A DNA stretch of 64,000 nucleotides from SIG480 sp045539475. Its GTDB lineage: Bacteria > Bacillota > Clostridia > Oscillospirales > JAAYXM01. Where the stretch lies: assembly GCA_045539475.1 (NCBI GenBank), contig JAZQFJ010000053.1:170124-234123 (forward strand), in the 5' to 3' direction. Every line of letters starts with the position of its first letter. Position 1 is the stretch's first letter. The notes under the pieces were generated by a model. It searched no databases and was not told the DNA's origin. It saw only the letters and a program-made list of their open reading frames with translations. Positions 1 to 7,914 of this stretch are shown one piece after another. Both the position numbers and the translations under genes were made by a program.

Positions 1-1
1 T

Positions 2-397
2 ATCGTCCAGATAAATTCAAAATCCGGACTTTCCGGAAGTAACAAAAACTTTGCGTATGCCGGTGGAAAGTTCGGCGGTATCGGTCTTGTTCAGAGCTTT
101 GCAATGGAGCTTGCACCGATAAACGTAAAGGTGAATGCAATCTGCCCCGGAAACTACTATGACGGTCCGCTCTGGAGCGATCCCGAGCGCGGACTTTTTG
201 TTCAGTATCTCAACGCAGGCAAAGTTCCGGGAGCTAAGACGATTGAGGATGTTAAGAAATTTTATCTTTCAAAATCCCTCATTCAGCGCGGGTGCTTGCC
301 GTCAGACGTTGCAAAGGCGATTATGTATGCCGTAGAGCAGACCTTTGAGACAGGTCAGGCAATCCCCGTAACGGGCGGGCAGAATATGCTTCACTGA
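2..397 (+). CDS. Short-chain dehydrogenase, sorbitol-6-phosphate dehydrogenase-like (5' truncated by window edge)
   Basis: Only the C-terminal 131 residues are in the window; the reading frame is open to the left edge. The visible part starts just before the SDR active-site region: a Ser-rich stretch (INSKSG) is followed by Y-A-x-x-K, the catalytic Tyr-Lys pair, and then by the conserved VNAICPGN and a C-terminal TGGQ. The NSKSG...YAGGKFGG pattern resembles the polyol-phosphate (SrlD-like) branch of classical SDRs, so an NAD(P)-dependent oxidation or reduction of a sugar alcohol or sugar phosphate is likely; the substrate cannot be read from the sequence. It ends 10 bp before the PHP gene and is probably co-transcribed with it. 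Confidence 0.8.
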   Translation: MVQINSKSGLSGSNKNFAYAGGKFGGIGLVQSFAMELAPINVKVNAICPGNYYDGPLWSDPERGLFVQYLNAGKVPGAKTIEDVKKFYLSKSLIQRGCLPSDVAKAIMYAVEQTFETGQAIPVTGGQNMLH

Positions 398-407
398 GGA
401 GACTACT

Positions 408-1481
408 ATGATTGATATTTCGGTTTTAAATAAGCTCAACGCGGAAGATGAGGCACAGCGCCTTGAAAATCTTCGCGCGGCGATAGAGTCTGCAGATTTT
501 CCGCCGGTAGATGAGCGGATGATAAATAACCACATCCACACGTTTTATTCATTCTCGCCGTACAGCCCGTCTGCTGCGGTTTATGCCGCCAGAGCCGAAG
601 GGCTTGTAACCTGCGGGATTGTAGACCACGACAGCATCGGCGGTGCGCGTGAGTTTACTAAGGCGGGGAAAATTGTCGGCATTCCCACAACCGTAGGAAT
701 TGAGGCGCGCGTTTCTATGCGCGGAACTCCGTTTGAAAACGCAAGAACGAACAACCCTGACCAGATTGGCGTGTCATATATGGTCATCCATGCTGTTCCG
801 CACGATAAGATAGACGAGGTTCAAAGCTTTTTTGCGCCGCTCCGCGAAAAGCGCAACGAGCGCAACCGCAAGATGGTTGCAAAGATAAACGAGCTGTATG
901 CACCGCAGGGTATATCGCTTGATTTTGACCGCGATGTACTTCCTCTTTCGAAATTTGCGGACGGCGGCAGCGTTACAGAGCGCCATCTTATGTATGCTCT
1001 TGCCAAAAAACTTTCCGACTCTGACGATATGTTTGAGATTTACGACCTTGTGGGAAGCCTTAAAAAAGAATGTATACCCAAGGTGTATATAGACGCTGAT
1101 GAAGAATGCCCGAGCCTTTCGGAATTCTGCGGTCTTGCAAAGCGCGTGGGCGCAATTTGTGCATATGCGTATCTCGGCGATGTTACAGCATCCGTTACCG
1201 GAGATAAGCGCGCGCAGACATTTGAGGATGCGTATCTTGATGAGCTTGTTGCATGCCTTGCAGAATACGGCGTTCCGGCAATAACATATATGCCGACAAG
1301 AAACACGGATGAGCAGTTAGCGAGACTTCGCGCCCTTTGCGAAAAACACGGTCTTATGCAGATAAGCGGCGAGGATGTAAACTCCCCGCGCCAGAGCTTC
1401 CGCATTGAGAAAATGGCTGATGCGCAGTTTGCAAACCTTATAGACAGCACATGGGAGCTTATCCGCCACGAAAACAAGTAA
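408..1481 (+). CDS. PHP-domain metal-dependent phosphoesterase-like protein
   Basis: The 357-residue protein carries PHP motifs near the N-terminus: H-I-H-T at about residue 44, then a G-I-V-D-H-D motif at about residue 70 and a GIEARV motif that supplies metal ligands. PHP domains bind two or three metals and hydrolyse phosphoesters (histidinol phosphate, nucleoside phosphates). Length is larger than a bare PHP domain, with a central insertion after residue 110. The start is ATG at 408, preceded by GAGGAG-type SD sequence, 10 bp after the SDR stop. Pairing with an SDR suggests metabolism of a phosphorylated polyol or sugar, but that is inference only. The stop codon lies inside the left inverted repeat of the downstream palindromic element. 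Confidence 0.85.
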   Translation: MIDISVLNKLNAEDEAQRLENLRAAIESADFPPVDERMINNHIHTFYSFSPYSPSAAVYAARAEGLVTCGIVDHDSIGGAREFTKAGKIVGIPTTVGIEARVSMRGTPFENARTNNPDQIGVSYMVIHAVPHDKIDEVQSFFAPLREKRNERNRKMVAKINELYAPQGISLDFDRDVLPLSKFADGGSVTERHLMYALAKKLSDSDDMFEIYDLVGSLKKECIPKVYIDADEECPSLSEFCGLAKRVGAICAYAYLGDVTASVTGDKRAQTFEDAYLDELVACLAEYGVPAITYMPTRNTDEQLARLRALCEKHGLMQISGEDVNSPRQSFRIEKMADAQFANLIDSTWELIRHENK

Positions 1482-1587
1482 AAAGCTCCGGACCGAAAAA
1501 GTTGTACTTTTTCTATGAACAAACCTCACCTCTCGATGTACCTTTGTACTACTTCGGGTTCGGTTTGTCCATTCCAAAGCTTTTTAC
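1478..1587. repeat. Palindromic repeat element, copy 1
   Basis: The element is bounded by perfect 10-bp inverted repeats, GTAAAAAGCT at 1478-1487 and AGCTTTTTAC at 1578-1587. Inside are a small palindrome (GAAAAAGT-tgt-ACTTTTTC, 1494-1512) and a 54-bp imperfect palindrome at 1517-1570. The central part of that palindrome, at about 1529-1560, closely matches the reverse complement of 45598-45629. The left inverted repeat includes the stop codon of the PHP gene. No ORF with coding character is present. Confidence 0.75.
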
Positions 1588-1598
1588 AGGTGTTGAGA

Positions 1599-1670
1599 GC
1601 TCCGGATTGAAAAATTGTACTCTTTATGAATAAACTCAGCAGTACCGCAAAAGCTTTGCTTTTGCGGTAC
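1599..1670. repeat. Partial tandem copy of the element's left end plus a perfect hairpin
   Basis: Positions 1599-1636 repeat, with changes, the sequence at 1485-1523 (AGCTCCGGA followed by GAAAAA and TTGTACT, then TATGAA and AAAC), so the left end of the element is duplicated. At 1642-1670 there is a perfect hairpin with 13-bp arms (GTACCGCAAAAGC) and a TTT loop. It sits between the convergent PHP and pdaA genes and may terminate either, but lacks a clear T-tract. Confidence 0.6.
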
Positions 1671-1676
1671 CTTTGT

Positions 1677-2480
1677 CTAAATCTTTCCAACTAAATCCTC
1701 GATCTTGCCAAAGGTATATCCCATTTCCTCCCACTTTGTAAGAAGCTCATCGAGGATTTCTCCGTTTGTCTTTGATGTGCTGTGCAGAAGAACAACTGCG
1801 CCGGGGTGTATACGCTCGCAAAGGGTTTTCAGCGCGCTCTCGCGCGAGGGCTGCTTGTTGTTATCCCAGTCGGCATATGCAAGCGACCAGAAAATTGTTT
1901 TATACCCAAGCTCTTTTGCATGACGAAGATTTGTCTCCGAAAATTTCCCCTGGGGCGGGCGGTACAGCTTTGGCATATCTTCTCCAATGATTTCGCGATA
2001 CTTATCGGAAAGAGCGGAAAGCTCCTTTTCAAAGCTTTCCTTTTCGGATATTTTTGACATATCCGGATGCTTTAGCGTGTGGTTTCCGATTATGTGTCCT
2101 TCACTCACCATCCGGCGCACGAGCTCTGGTTCGCGGTCAAAAAAGTTGCCCACAAGGAAAAAAACTGCCTGCGCGTTGTGCTTGTTTAAAGCTTCCAGGA
2201 TTTGGGGCATATTTCCGTTTTCATATCCCGCATCAAAGGTGAGATATATAACCTTTTCGTTTTCGTTGCCTGCAAAGTATGCATCATACGGTGCAAGATA
2301 TTCGCGTGTAACGTTTGTCACAGGAGTTTTGCCCGGTGTTTGAAAACTCAGCCCCCAGTCGCCTGTTGCATTTCCAGCGACAGGCGTCGTTTGCGTATCG
2401 GGAAAGTATGGTAGTGTGCAGAAAATAAGAACTGCCGCCAGAAAAATTGCAACCGTGCGCTTGTTGATACGAATTACCAT
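1677..2480 (-). CDS. pdaA: Polysaccharide deacetylase, PdaA-like (muramic delta-lactam formation)
   Basis: The CE4 (NodB) fold is shown by a TFDAGYE motif at about residue 81 that carries the catalytic Asp, an N-H-T-L-K-H-P zinc-binding motif at about 134, and R-P-P-x-G at about 178. An N-terminal hydrophobic segment (FLAAVLIFCTLPYF) is a signal anchor, so it acts outside the membrane. The TFDAGYENG and NHTLKHPD wording is typical of PdaA, which deacetylates N-acetylmuramic acid before delta-lactam closure in spore cortex. Two ATG codons are possible; the second, at 2480, is chosen because GGTGA lies 5-6 bases before it, while the first (2492) sits almost on an AAGG. Its presence suggests a spore-forming lineage. 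Confidence 0.85.
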   Translation of the reverse strand: MVIRINKRTVAIFLAAVLIFCTLPYFPDTQTTPVAGNATGDWGLSFQTPGKTPVTNVTREYLAPYDAYFAGNENEKVIYLTFDAGYENGNMPQILEALNKHNAQAVFFLVGNFFDREPELVRRMVSEGHIIGNHTLKHPDMSKISEKESFEKELSALSDKYREIIGEDMPKLYRPPQGKFSETNLRHAKELGYKTIFWSLAYADWDNNKQPSRESALKTLCERIHPGAVVLLHSTSKTNGEILDELLTKWEEMGYTFGKIEDLVGKI

Positions 2481-2554
2481 AAAAATCACCATATCCTTGA
2501 AAAATCACACTTAACTATATGAAGAGAACAGCGGAAATATGAAGGAGTATGAGT

Positions 2555-2627
2555 GAGATTTTTTCAGTAGTTTACTTTACCTGAAATGTACGATAATGCG
2601 AAAAAATCTCGCAGAATGTGCTATGAT
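2555..2627 (+). promoter_or_regulatory. Divergent regulatory region with 11-bp inverted repeat
   Basis: A perfect inverted repeat GAGATTTTTTC (2555-2565) and GAAAAAATCTC (2600-2610), 34 bp apart, lies between pdaA and the GH20 gene. A TATGAT box at 2622-2627 is a possible -10 for the GH20 gene, with no good -35, which would fit an activator-dependent promoter. The regulator is not known. Confidence 0.4.
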
Positions 2628-2656
2628 ATATTTTATAACGGAAAAGGAGAATGGAA

Positions 2657-4429
2657 ATGGATATAAAAAATATGATATCAGAGCTTTTTGGGTGCTCGCT
2701 TCCGCAAAATATCACGGAGACGGAATATAACGGCGTTTACGTGAAATATGATGGTGAACGTGCAATTATCGGCGGTAATACAATCCCTGCAAAGTGCCGT
2801 GCGTATACGCTTCTTGCAAAGGGGATTTCAGAGGGACAGAAAAATTTTGAGATTTCAGAGAAACCGTCGCTCAAAACACTCGGAGCGATGCTTGATATGT
2901 CGCGTGGCGGTGTTATGCGCGCAGAGTCGGTAAAGACATACATAAAATACCTTGCCGCGCACGGCTATAATATGCTTATGCTCTACACCGAGGATACTTA
3001 TGAGGTTAAAGATTACCCGTATCTCGGATATCAGCGCGGCAGATATACCGTTGAGGAACTGCGTGATATTGATGATTTTGCTGCAGAGCTTGGTGTTGAG
3101 GTCATTCCGTGCATTCAGACGCTCGGACATATGGAGCAGTTTCTGCGCTATTCCGTAAACGACGAAATCGCCGATAATGCAAGGGTTCTTCTTGTCGGCG
3201 AGGAAAAGACGTATAAGTTCATTGAAAGCTGCATTGCGACCATGCGCTCAGCTTTCCGAACAAACCGTCTGCATATCGGCTGTGATGAAACTGCAGGGCT
3301 TGGCCTCGGACAATATCTTGTGAAAAACGGAATGCGCGACCGCTTTGAGATTTTCTCCGAGCACCTCGGAAAAGTTACAAAGCTATGTGAAAAATACGGC
3401 TTCCGCCCGATGATGTGGAGCGATATGTACTTCTCACTCGTCGAAAAGAGCAAGGAAGAGGATTATATGCCTCATGTTGTCGTTCCGCAGTATGCAATAG
3501 ATGCAATGCCCGATGCCGATATGGTTTTTTGGGATTATTACCACACGAATAACGAGTTCTATAAAATCAATATTGAAAAGCATAAGAAATTTAACCGCCC
3601 TGTTGTTTTCGGCGGCGGTATCTGGACGTGGGACGGGTTTGTGCCGAATTATGACCACACCTATAACACAATGAAGCCGGCTATGGAAGAGGTGCTTCGC
3701 GGCGGTGTTCCGGAGGTTATCGTCACCATCTGGTCAAACGACGGTTGCGAAACAAGCCATATGCTTGCGCTTCCTCAGCTTTCTCTTTTCTCGGAATACT
3801 GCTGGAAAGGGGAAGCGTGCACGAAGGACGATATATGGAGCATGTCCCGCTTTACCACCGGTATGACGGAGGAACTTTCCAACGCGATAAGTGATTTCTT
3901 CTTCCGCGAGGACGGCGCAATCCGCGCCGGAAAGCACATTTTGTGGAGCGACCCGCTGATTAACCTTCTGTGCTTTGATTTCGACCTTCCTGTGGCGAAA
4001 AAATACCTCACGGACGCAATTGCGGTTATTGAAAAGTATGTAAATACGGAATATATCCTTGCCGCGTTCCGCGCGTGCCTTGACAAATGCGAAATTCATC
4101 TTAATCTCCGCGACCGCTATAAGGCGGGGGATAAGGCATATCTCCGTGATTTTGCAGATAATAAAATTCCTGAGATTATTGCGGATTTTGAAAAGCTGCA
4201 CACGCTTCACCGTGAGATGTGGTATCGCGATTATAAGGCACACGGGTTTGAAAATATCATGTGCCGCTACGGCGCGGCGATTGAGCGCCTGCGCCATACG
4301 TCTCGCGTGATAAACGATTATCTTGCCGGAAAAATCACCGGGATAGAAGAGCTTGAGCCTGAGCTTATCCGCGGGCAGAAATGTAAATGGCTCGCCGCAA
4401 ATGATTTTATGTACATACATACAATGTGA
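2657..4429 (+). CDS. GH20 beta-N-acetylhexosaminidase, paralogue A
   Basis: The protein has about 590 residues and no signal peptide, so it is probably cytoplasmic. A short N-terminal alpha/beta domain (residues 1-75) precedes a TIM barrel with the GH20 signature HIGCDET at about residue 209, giving the adjacent Asp-Glu pair used in substrate-assisted cleavage of terminal GlcNAc or GalNAc. The C-terminal third is helical. The start is set at ATG 2657, seven bases after AGGAG; the upstream ATG at 2651 overlaps the SD sequence. The paralogue at 8984 starts with an aligned MNLRNMVSD against MDIKNMISE, supporting this choice. Most barrel residues are identical in the two copies. Substrate could be GAG, mucin or other GlcNAc oligosaccharides. 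Confidence 0.9.
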   Translation: MDIKNMISELFGCSLPQNITETEYNGVYVKYDGERAIIGGNTIPAKCRAYTLLAKGISEGQKNFEISEKPSLKTLGAMLDMSRGGVMRAESVKTYIKYLAAHGYNMLMLYTEDTYEVKDYPYLGYQRGRYTVEELRDIDDFAAELGVEVIPCIQTLGHMEQFLRYSVNDEIADNARVLLVGEEKTYKFIESCIATMRSAFRTNRLHIGCDETAGLGLGQYLVKNGMRDRFEIFSEHLGKVTKLCEKYGFRPMMWSDMYFSLVEKSKEEDYMPHVVVPQYAIDAMPDADMVFWDYYHTNNEFYKINIEKHKKFNRPVVFGGGIWTWDGFVPNYDHTYNTMKPAMEEVLRGGVPEVIVTIWSNDGCETSHMLALPQLSLFSEYCWKGEACTKDDIWSMSRFTTGMTEELSNAISDFFFREDGAIRAGKHILWSDPLINLLCFDFDLPVAKKYLTDAIAVIEKYVNTEYILAAFRACLDKCEIHLNLRDRYKAGDKAYLRDFADNKIPEIIADFEKLHTLHREMWYRDYKAHGFENIMCRYGAAIERLRHTSRVINDYLAGKITGIEELEPELIRGQKCKWLAANDFMYIHTM

Positions 4430-4458
4430 ATTTTCTGAAATGAATACGCGAAAACCAC

Positions 4459-4487
4459 TTGACAAACCGCGGTAAATGACGTATAAT
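4459..4487 (+). promoter_or_regulatory. Promoter of the Trp T-box / trpB unit
   Basis: TTGACA at 4459-4464 and TATAAT at 4482-4487 are separated by exactly 17 bp, a consensus sigma-A promoter. Transcription would begin near 4494. Confidence 0.85.
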
Positions 4488-4493
4488 ACAAAC

Positions 4494-4751
4494 AATTCAG
4501 TATAAAACCGTTGAGGCAGAAAAAAACCGGAGTTTATCTTTCCAAGCGAGCGGATTACGGTGTGAGTTCCGCAAAGATTGCCGGGTAATATGGACTGTCG
4601 AGGGCAGTGTCAAATGCACTGACGTTTTCCCGCGTTAAGGGTAGGAGTATGATGGTACTTCACAAAGCGCACCAATTTTAAGGTGAATCAAGGTGGCACC
4701 GCGGATATTGATTTATTCGTCCTTGGCAGAATTTCTGTCAAGGGCGTTTTT
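4494..4751 (+). promoter_or_regulatory. T-box leader, tryptophan specific
   Basis: The T-box core AAGGTGGCACCGCGG lies at 4690-4704 and is followed by an intrinsic terminator (CCTTGGCAGA...TCTGTCAAGG then TTTTTT, about 4720-4752). In stem I the triplet TGG at 4591-4593, followed by A, fits the specifier codon for tRNA-Trp. Uncharged tRNA-Trp is expected to pair with the specifier and the T-box, stabilise the antiterminator and allow transcription of trpB and yfbR. The match between specifier and downstream tryptophan gene supports the assignment; the full stem I fold was not computed. Confidence 0.88.
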
Positions 4752-4782
4752 TATTCAGTAAAATGTAATGGAGGATTTTGTT

Positions 4783-6003
4783 ATGAATTTAAACGGAGTG
4801 AATTTTGAAACCTATTTCAGCAATTATCCTGATAAGAACGGGTATTTCGGAAAATACGGCGGCGTGTATATTGACGATAAGCTCAAGACCGCTATGGCGG
4901 AGATTACCGAGGCATATTATTCCATTTGCCAGTCAAGAAAGTTCATTGCCGAGCTTCGCAGGATAAGAAAGGAATTTCAGGGACGTCCGACACCGGTTAC
5001 GCACCTTGAAAGACTTTCGGATATGCTTGGCGGCAAGGTTCAGCTTTATGCAAAGCGCGAGGATTTAAACCACTCCGGCGCGCATAAGCTTAACCACTGT
5101 ATGGGTGAGGCACTTCTTGCAAAATATATGGGCAAGAAAAAGGTTATCGCGGAGACCGGTGCGGGTCAGCACGGTGTTGCACTTGCAACTGCGGCAGCGT
5201 ATTTCGGTCTTGAGTGTGATATTTATATGGGCTCTGTTGATATAAAAAAGCAGGCACCGAATGTTGCACGAATGAAAATTCTCGGTGCAAACGTTGTTGA
5301 AGTAACCCACGGCTTGCAGACTCTTAAGGAAGCGGTTGATGCAGCGTTTGATGCTTACAGCAAGGAGTATAACGATGCTATTTACTGCATTGGCTCGGTT
5401 CTCGGTCCCCATCCGTTCCCGATGATGGTGCGCGATTTCCAGAGTGTTGTCGGAATTGAGGCAAGGGAACAGTTTGTTGATATGACAGGGCATCTTCCGG
5501 ATGCTATTGTTGCCTGCGTCGGCGGCGGTTCAAATGCGGCAGGTCTCTTTGCGGGATTTTTAAATGATCCGGTCGAGATTTACGGTGTTGAGCCGCTTGG
5601 CCGCGGACCGAAGCTCGGTGACCACGCCGCAAGCCTTAAATACGGAGAAGAAGGCATTATGCACGGCTTTAACAGCATTATGCTCAAGGATGAAAACGGT
5701 GAGCCGGCTCCGGTATATTCCGTTGCAAGCGGGCTTGATTATCCCTCCTCCGGCCCGGAGCATGCTTTCCTTCAGGAAATCGGAAGGGTAAAGTATGATG
5801 TAATAGACGATGAAGAAACGGTTGATGCATTTTATCGTCTTGCAAGACTTGAGGGTATTATTCCGGCAATAGAGAGTGCGCATGCAGTAGCATACGGCAT
5901 GAAGCTTGCAAAGCGGATGGATAAAGGCTCTGTTCTTATCAATCTCTCCGGCCGCGGCGATAAGGATATGGACTACATCATCGAAAATTACGGCATAAGA
6001 TAA
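4783..6003 (+). CDS. trpB: Tryptophan synthase beta chain, stand-alone
   Basis: The 406-residue protein is a full-length TrpB, which joins indole and serine to tryptophan with PLP. The PLP lysine is in HSGAHKLNH at about residue 102, the catalytic Glu in AETGAGQHG at about 124 and the phosphate-binding loop in CVGGGSNAAG. The usual motif around the lysine is NHTGAHKINN, so Ser, Leu and His replacements are visible here. ATG 4783 is used because GGAGG at 4770-4774 is eight bases upstream and overlaps the earlier in-frame ATG 4768. No trpA or other trp gene is in the window, so indole may come from outside the operon. It is controlled by the tryptophan T-box. Confidence 0.93.
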   Translation: MNLNGVNFETYFSNYPDKNGYFGKYGGVYIDDKLKTAMAEITEAYYSICQSRKFIAELRRIRKEFQGRPTPVTHLERLSDMLGGKVQLYAKREDLNHSGAHKLNHCMGEALLAKYMGKKKVIAETGAGQHGVALATAAAYFGLECDIYMGSVDIKKQAPNVARMKILGANVVEVTHGLQTLKEAVDAAFDAYSKEYNDAIYCIGSVLGPHPFPMMVRDFQSVVGIEAREQFVDMTGHLPDAIVACVGGGSNAAGLFAGFLNDPVEIYGVEPLGRGPKLGDHAASLKYGEEGIMHGFNSIMLKDENGEPAPVYSVASGLDYPSSGPEHAFLQEIGRVKYDVIDDEETVDAFYRLARLEGIIPAIESAHAVAYGMKLAKRMDKGSVLINLSGRGDKDMDYIIENYGIR

Positions 6004-6021
6004 ATTGAATAGAGGAAAGAT

Positions 6022-6597
6022 GTGAAAATGAGCAAATTCTTCGCTTTTATATACAGAATGAAATACATCGCGCGCTGGTCGCTTATGAGAAATACGCGAA
6101 CAGAGAACGTTGCTGAGCATTCGTTCCACGTTTCGGTGCTGGCTCATGCGCTTGCGGTTATCTCACGAGATGTATTCGGACGCAATATTGATCCCGGTGC
6201 TGTTGCGGCAACGGCACTTTACCACGATATGCCGGAAATTCTTACTGGAGACCTTCCAACACCGATAAAGTATTACGGCAGCGATATAAAGAACGCGTAT
6301 AAAAGAATAGAGCAGGAGGCAACCGATACCTTGCTTTCAAACCTCACGGATAAAATGCGCCCCGGAATATCCGAGGCGGCGGCAACGGATGATGCAGAGA
6401 TAAAAAAGTTAGTAAAGGCAGCGGATAAGCTTGATGCTTATATAAAGTGCCTTGAGGAGATAAATGCCGGCAACTCTGATTTCAAGACTGCGCTGCGGCA
6501 GACACATGATGCGCTTTTCTCTCTCGGACTTCCGGAGGTGGATTATTTCATTGAAAATTATCTCGATGCGTTCTCAATGACGGTTGATGAATTATAG
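6022..6597 (+). CDS. yfbR: HD-domain 5'-deoxynucleotidase, YfbR-like
   Basis: The 191-residue protein carries the HD phosphohydrolase ligands: R-x-x-x-x-E-N-V-A-E-H near residues 26-34 and Y-H-D-M-P-E at about 72, followed by GDLPTPIKY, all typical of YfbR 5'-deoxynucleotidases. These release deoxynucleosides from dNMPs in nucleotide homeostasis. The start is uncertain: GTG 6022 is six bases after AGAGG, and ATG 6028 is two codons later. It lies 18 bp after trpB with no terminator between, so the Trp T-box probably also controls it, without an obvious metabolic reason. Confidence 0.85.
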   Translation: MKMSKFFAFIYRMKYIARWSLMRNTRTENVAEHSFHVSVLAHALAVISRDVFGRNIDPGAVAATALYHDMPEILTGDLPTPIKYYGSDIKNAYKRIEQEATDTLLSNLTDKMRPGISEAAATDDAEIKKLVKAADKLDAYIKCLEEINAGNSDFKTALRQTHDALFSLGLPEVDYFIENYLDAFSMTVDEL

Positions 6598-6655
6598 GAA
6601 AAACAGCCGAAAAATCCGCGTAAAAAAAATTTTTTGAAAAATTTTGAAAATATGC

Positions 6656-6684
6656 TTGACAAATGAGCTTAAAGCGCGTATAAT
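6656..6684 (+). promoter_or_regulatory. Promoter of tRNA-Leu
   Basis: TTGACA (6656-6661) and TATAAT (6679-6684) with a 17-bp spacer form a perfect consensus promoter about 40 bp before the tRNA. Confidence 0.9.
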
Positions 6685-6721
6685 AATTAACGTTGTCACG
6701 ACAGAGACAGCGTTAATAAAT

Positions 6722-6806
6722 GCGAGTGTGCTGGAATAGGCAGACAGGCACGTTTGAGGGGCGTGTGTCAATCGACGTATGGGTTCAAGTCCCATCACTC
6801 GCACCA
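6722..6806 (+). tRNA. tRNA-Leu (anticodon GAG)
   Basis: A class II tRNA with acceptor arms GCGAGTG (6722-6728) and CACTCGC (6796-6802), discriminator A and encoded CCA (6804-6806). The anticodon stem CACGT/GCGTG encloses the loop TTGAGGG, so the anticodon GAG is at 6756-6758 and reads CUC and CUU. The T-arm contains GGGTTCAAGTCCC and the variable arm is long, as expected for leucine. Confidence 0.95.
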
Positions 6807-6842
6807 AAAAACCACAACATCTTTGATGTTGTGGTTTTTTGC
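6807..6842 (+). terminator. Terminator of tRNA-Leu
   Basis: A hairpin AACCACAACATC...GATGTTGTGGTT flanked by A and T runs follows the CCA end directly and works in both orientations. Confidence 0.9.
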
Positions 6843-6880
6843 TGATTTTTTATCAATAGTTGAGGCGAAAAACTATATAT

Positions 6881-6918
6881 CAAGGGCATACCGCTTTTAG
6901 ATCGGCGGTATGCCCTTG
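6881..6918. terminator. Strong hairpin after the SLH remnant
   Basis: Arms CAAGGGCATACCGC (6881-6894) and GCGGTATGCCCTTG (6905-6918) pair perfectly with a 10-base loop. It lies 12 bp beyond the stop of the minus-strand SLH remnant and is probably its terminator, though the T-tract is weak. Confidence 0.6.
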
Positions 6919-6929
6919 TGTGTTTTGTG

Positions 6930-7318
6930 CTATTTATTTGTTTTAATAAATCTGTGAAGAATTGTTGCTATTTCTGCGCGTGTTGCGTTATCAAGCGGAT
7001 TGAGGGTGATTTCTGATTTGCCCTTAATCAAGCCACTGCCGCAAGCGTATTGCATTGCAGAAATTGCATACTCAGAAATACTGTCAAAATCTTCATAAGA
7101 GAGGATATTTGTGTTTTCTCCTACGCCGATGTCATATCCCTTGTAGCTTGCATATCTGTGCATAATAGCTGCAATCTGCTCACGGGTGATTCTCACGTTT
7201 GGTTCAAAGGTTGTAGCGGATGTACCATTTACAATTCCGTTTGCCTTTGCCCAAGCAACTGCCTTTTCGTAGTAGCTGCCGTTTTCAACATCTGCAAATG
7301 ATTTATCAAAGGTTGGTT
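6930..7318 (-). pseudogene. C-terminal remnant of an SLH-domain surface protein
   Basis: The minus-strand frame encodes about 125 residues of S-layer homology repeats: FADVENGSYYEKAVAWAKA, then GIVNGTS, ITREQIAAIMHRYA, and a second repeat ending in TRAEIATILHRF. SLH repeats bind secondary cell-wall polymer. The SLH sequence begins abruptly near 7310; further upstream the frame runs into the antisense of the GHKL kinase remnant, so no signal peptide, enzymatic part or start codon exists. It is the 3' end of a larger gene cut by a rearrangement. The intact heparinase at 16182-23297 has a comparable SLH tail. Confidence 0.75.
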
Positions 7319-7810
7319 GAAACAAAGCAGTATGATGAGCTTCTTGCCATGACCGAAAAATACGGTGAGCTTTTAGACGAAACAAAGGTAAAGAGGTATT
7401 GCGAAAACGCTGTGCTTGATGCAGTTTTTTCTTCGTATCTCGGCAGAGCAGAAAACAGCGGGATTAGGGTTACAACGTCTATCCGCTTCCCGGAGGAAAT
7501 ACCGGTAAGTGATATTGAGCTTGCAACGGTATTTGCAAACGCGATTGAGAACGCAATACACGCCTGCGAGAAAATCCCCGCACAAAACCGATGGATTGAT
7601 ATTAAGGTTATATTCAAGCCGAAATTTATGTTTCAGATCGCAAACAGCTATGACGGCAATGCAGAGCTTGACGAAAACGGAATCCCTGTTACCCGTGAGG
7701 AAGGTCACGGCTTCGGTACACGATCAATCGTAGCTTTTTGTGAAAAGCATAATTCGTATTACAACTTTGAGGAAAAAGAGGATAGCTTTGTACTGCAGAT
7801 AGATTTTTAG
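7310..7810 (+). pseudogene. C-terminal remnant of a GHKL sensor histidine kinase
   Basis: From about 7310 the plus strand encodes roughly 165 residues of an AgrC/CitA-type GHKL kinase. The N-box is seen in VFANAIENAIHAC and the G-box in GHGFGTRSI, near the C-terminus. The membrane segments and the phospho-accepting His box are absent, and upstream sequence in this frame is antisense to the SLH remnant. No matching response regulator is adjacent. It cannot be an intact sensor; the two remnants meet head to head at 7310-7320. Confidence 0.75.
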
Positions 7811-7847
7811 AACCTAAAATAAAAAGGCGGTTTTGCTATTCAAAACA

Positions 7848-7876
7848 TTGAATCAGATACGGATTTATGATATACT
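7848..7876 (+). promoter_or_regulatory. Promoter of the ABM monooxygenase gene
   Basis: TTGAAT (7848-7853) and TATACT (7871-7876) have a 17-bp spacer, 39 bp before the start codon. Confidence 0.7.
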
Positions 7877-7914
7877 GTATAATAATATAAAAAAGAAAAG
7901 GTTTGGTGATTATT

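Noticed and set aside
1040..1522. 160-codon minus-strand frame over the PHP gene
   Set aside because: Antisense shadow and reaches into the repeat element; no start signal.
3734..4495. 253-codon minus-strand frame over the first GH20 gene
   Set aside because: It is an antisense shadow of a well-supported gene, has no SD or recognised domain and its protein is biased as expected from reversed codons.
5560..6147. 195-codon minus-strand frame over trpB and yfbR
   Set aside because: Antisense shadow spanning two real genes; no motifs.
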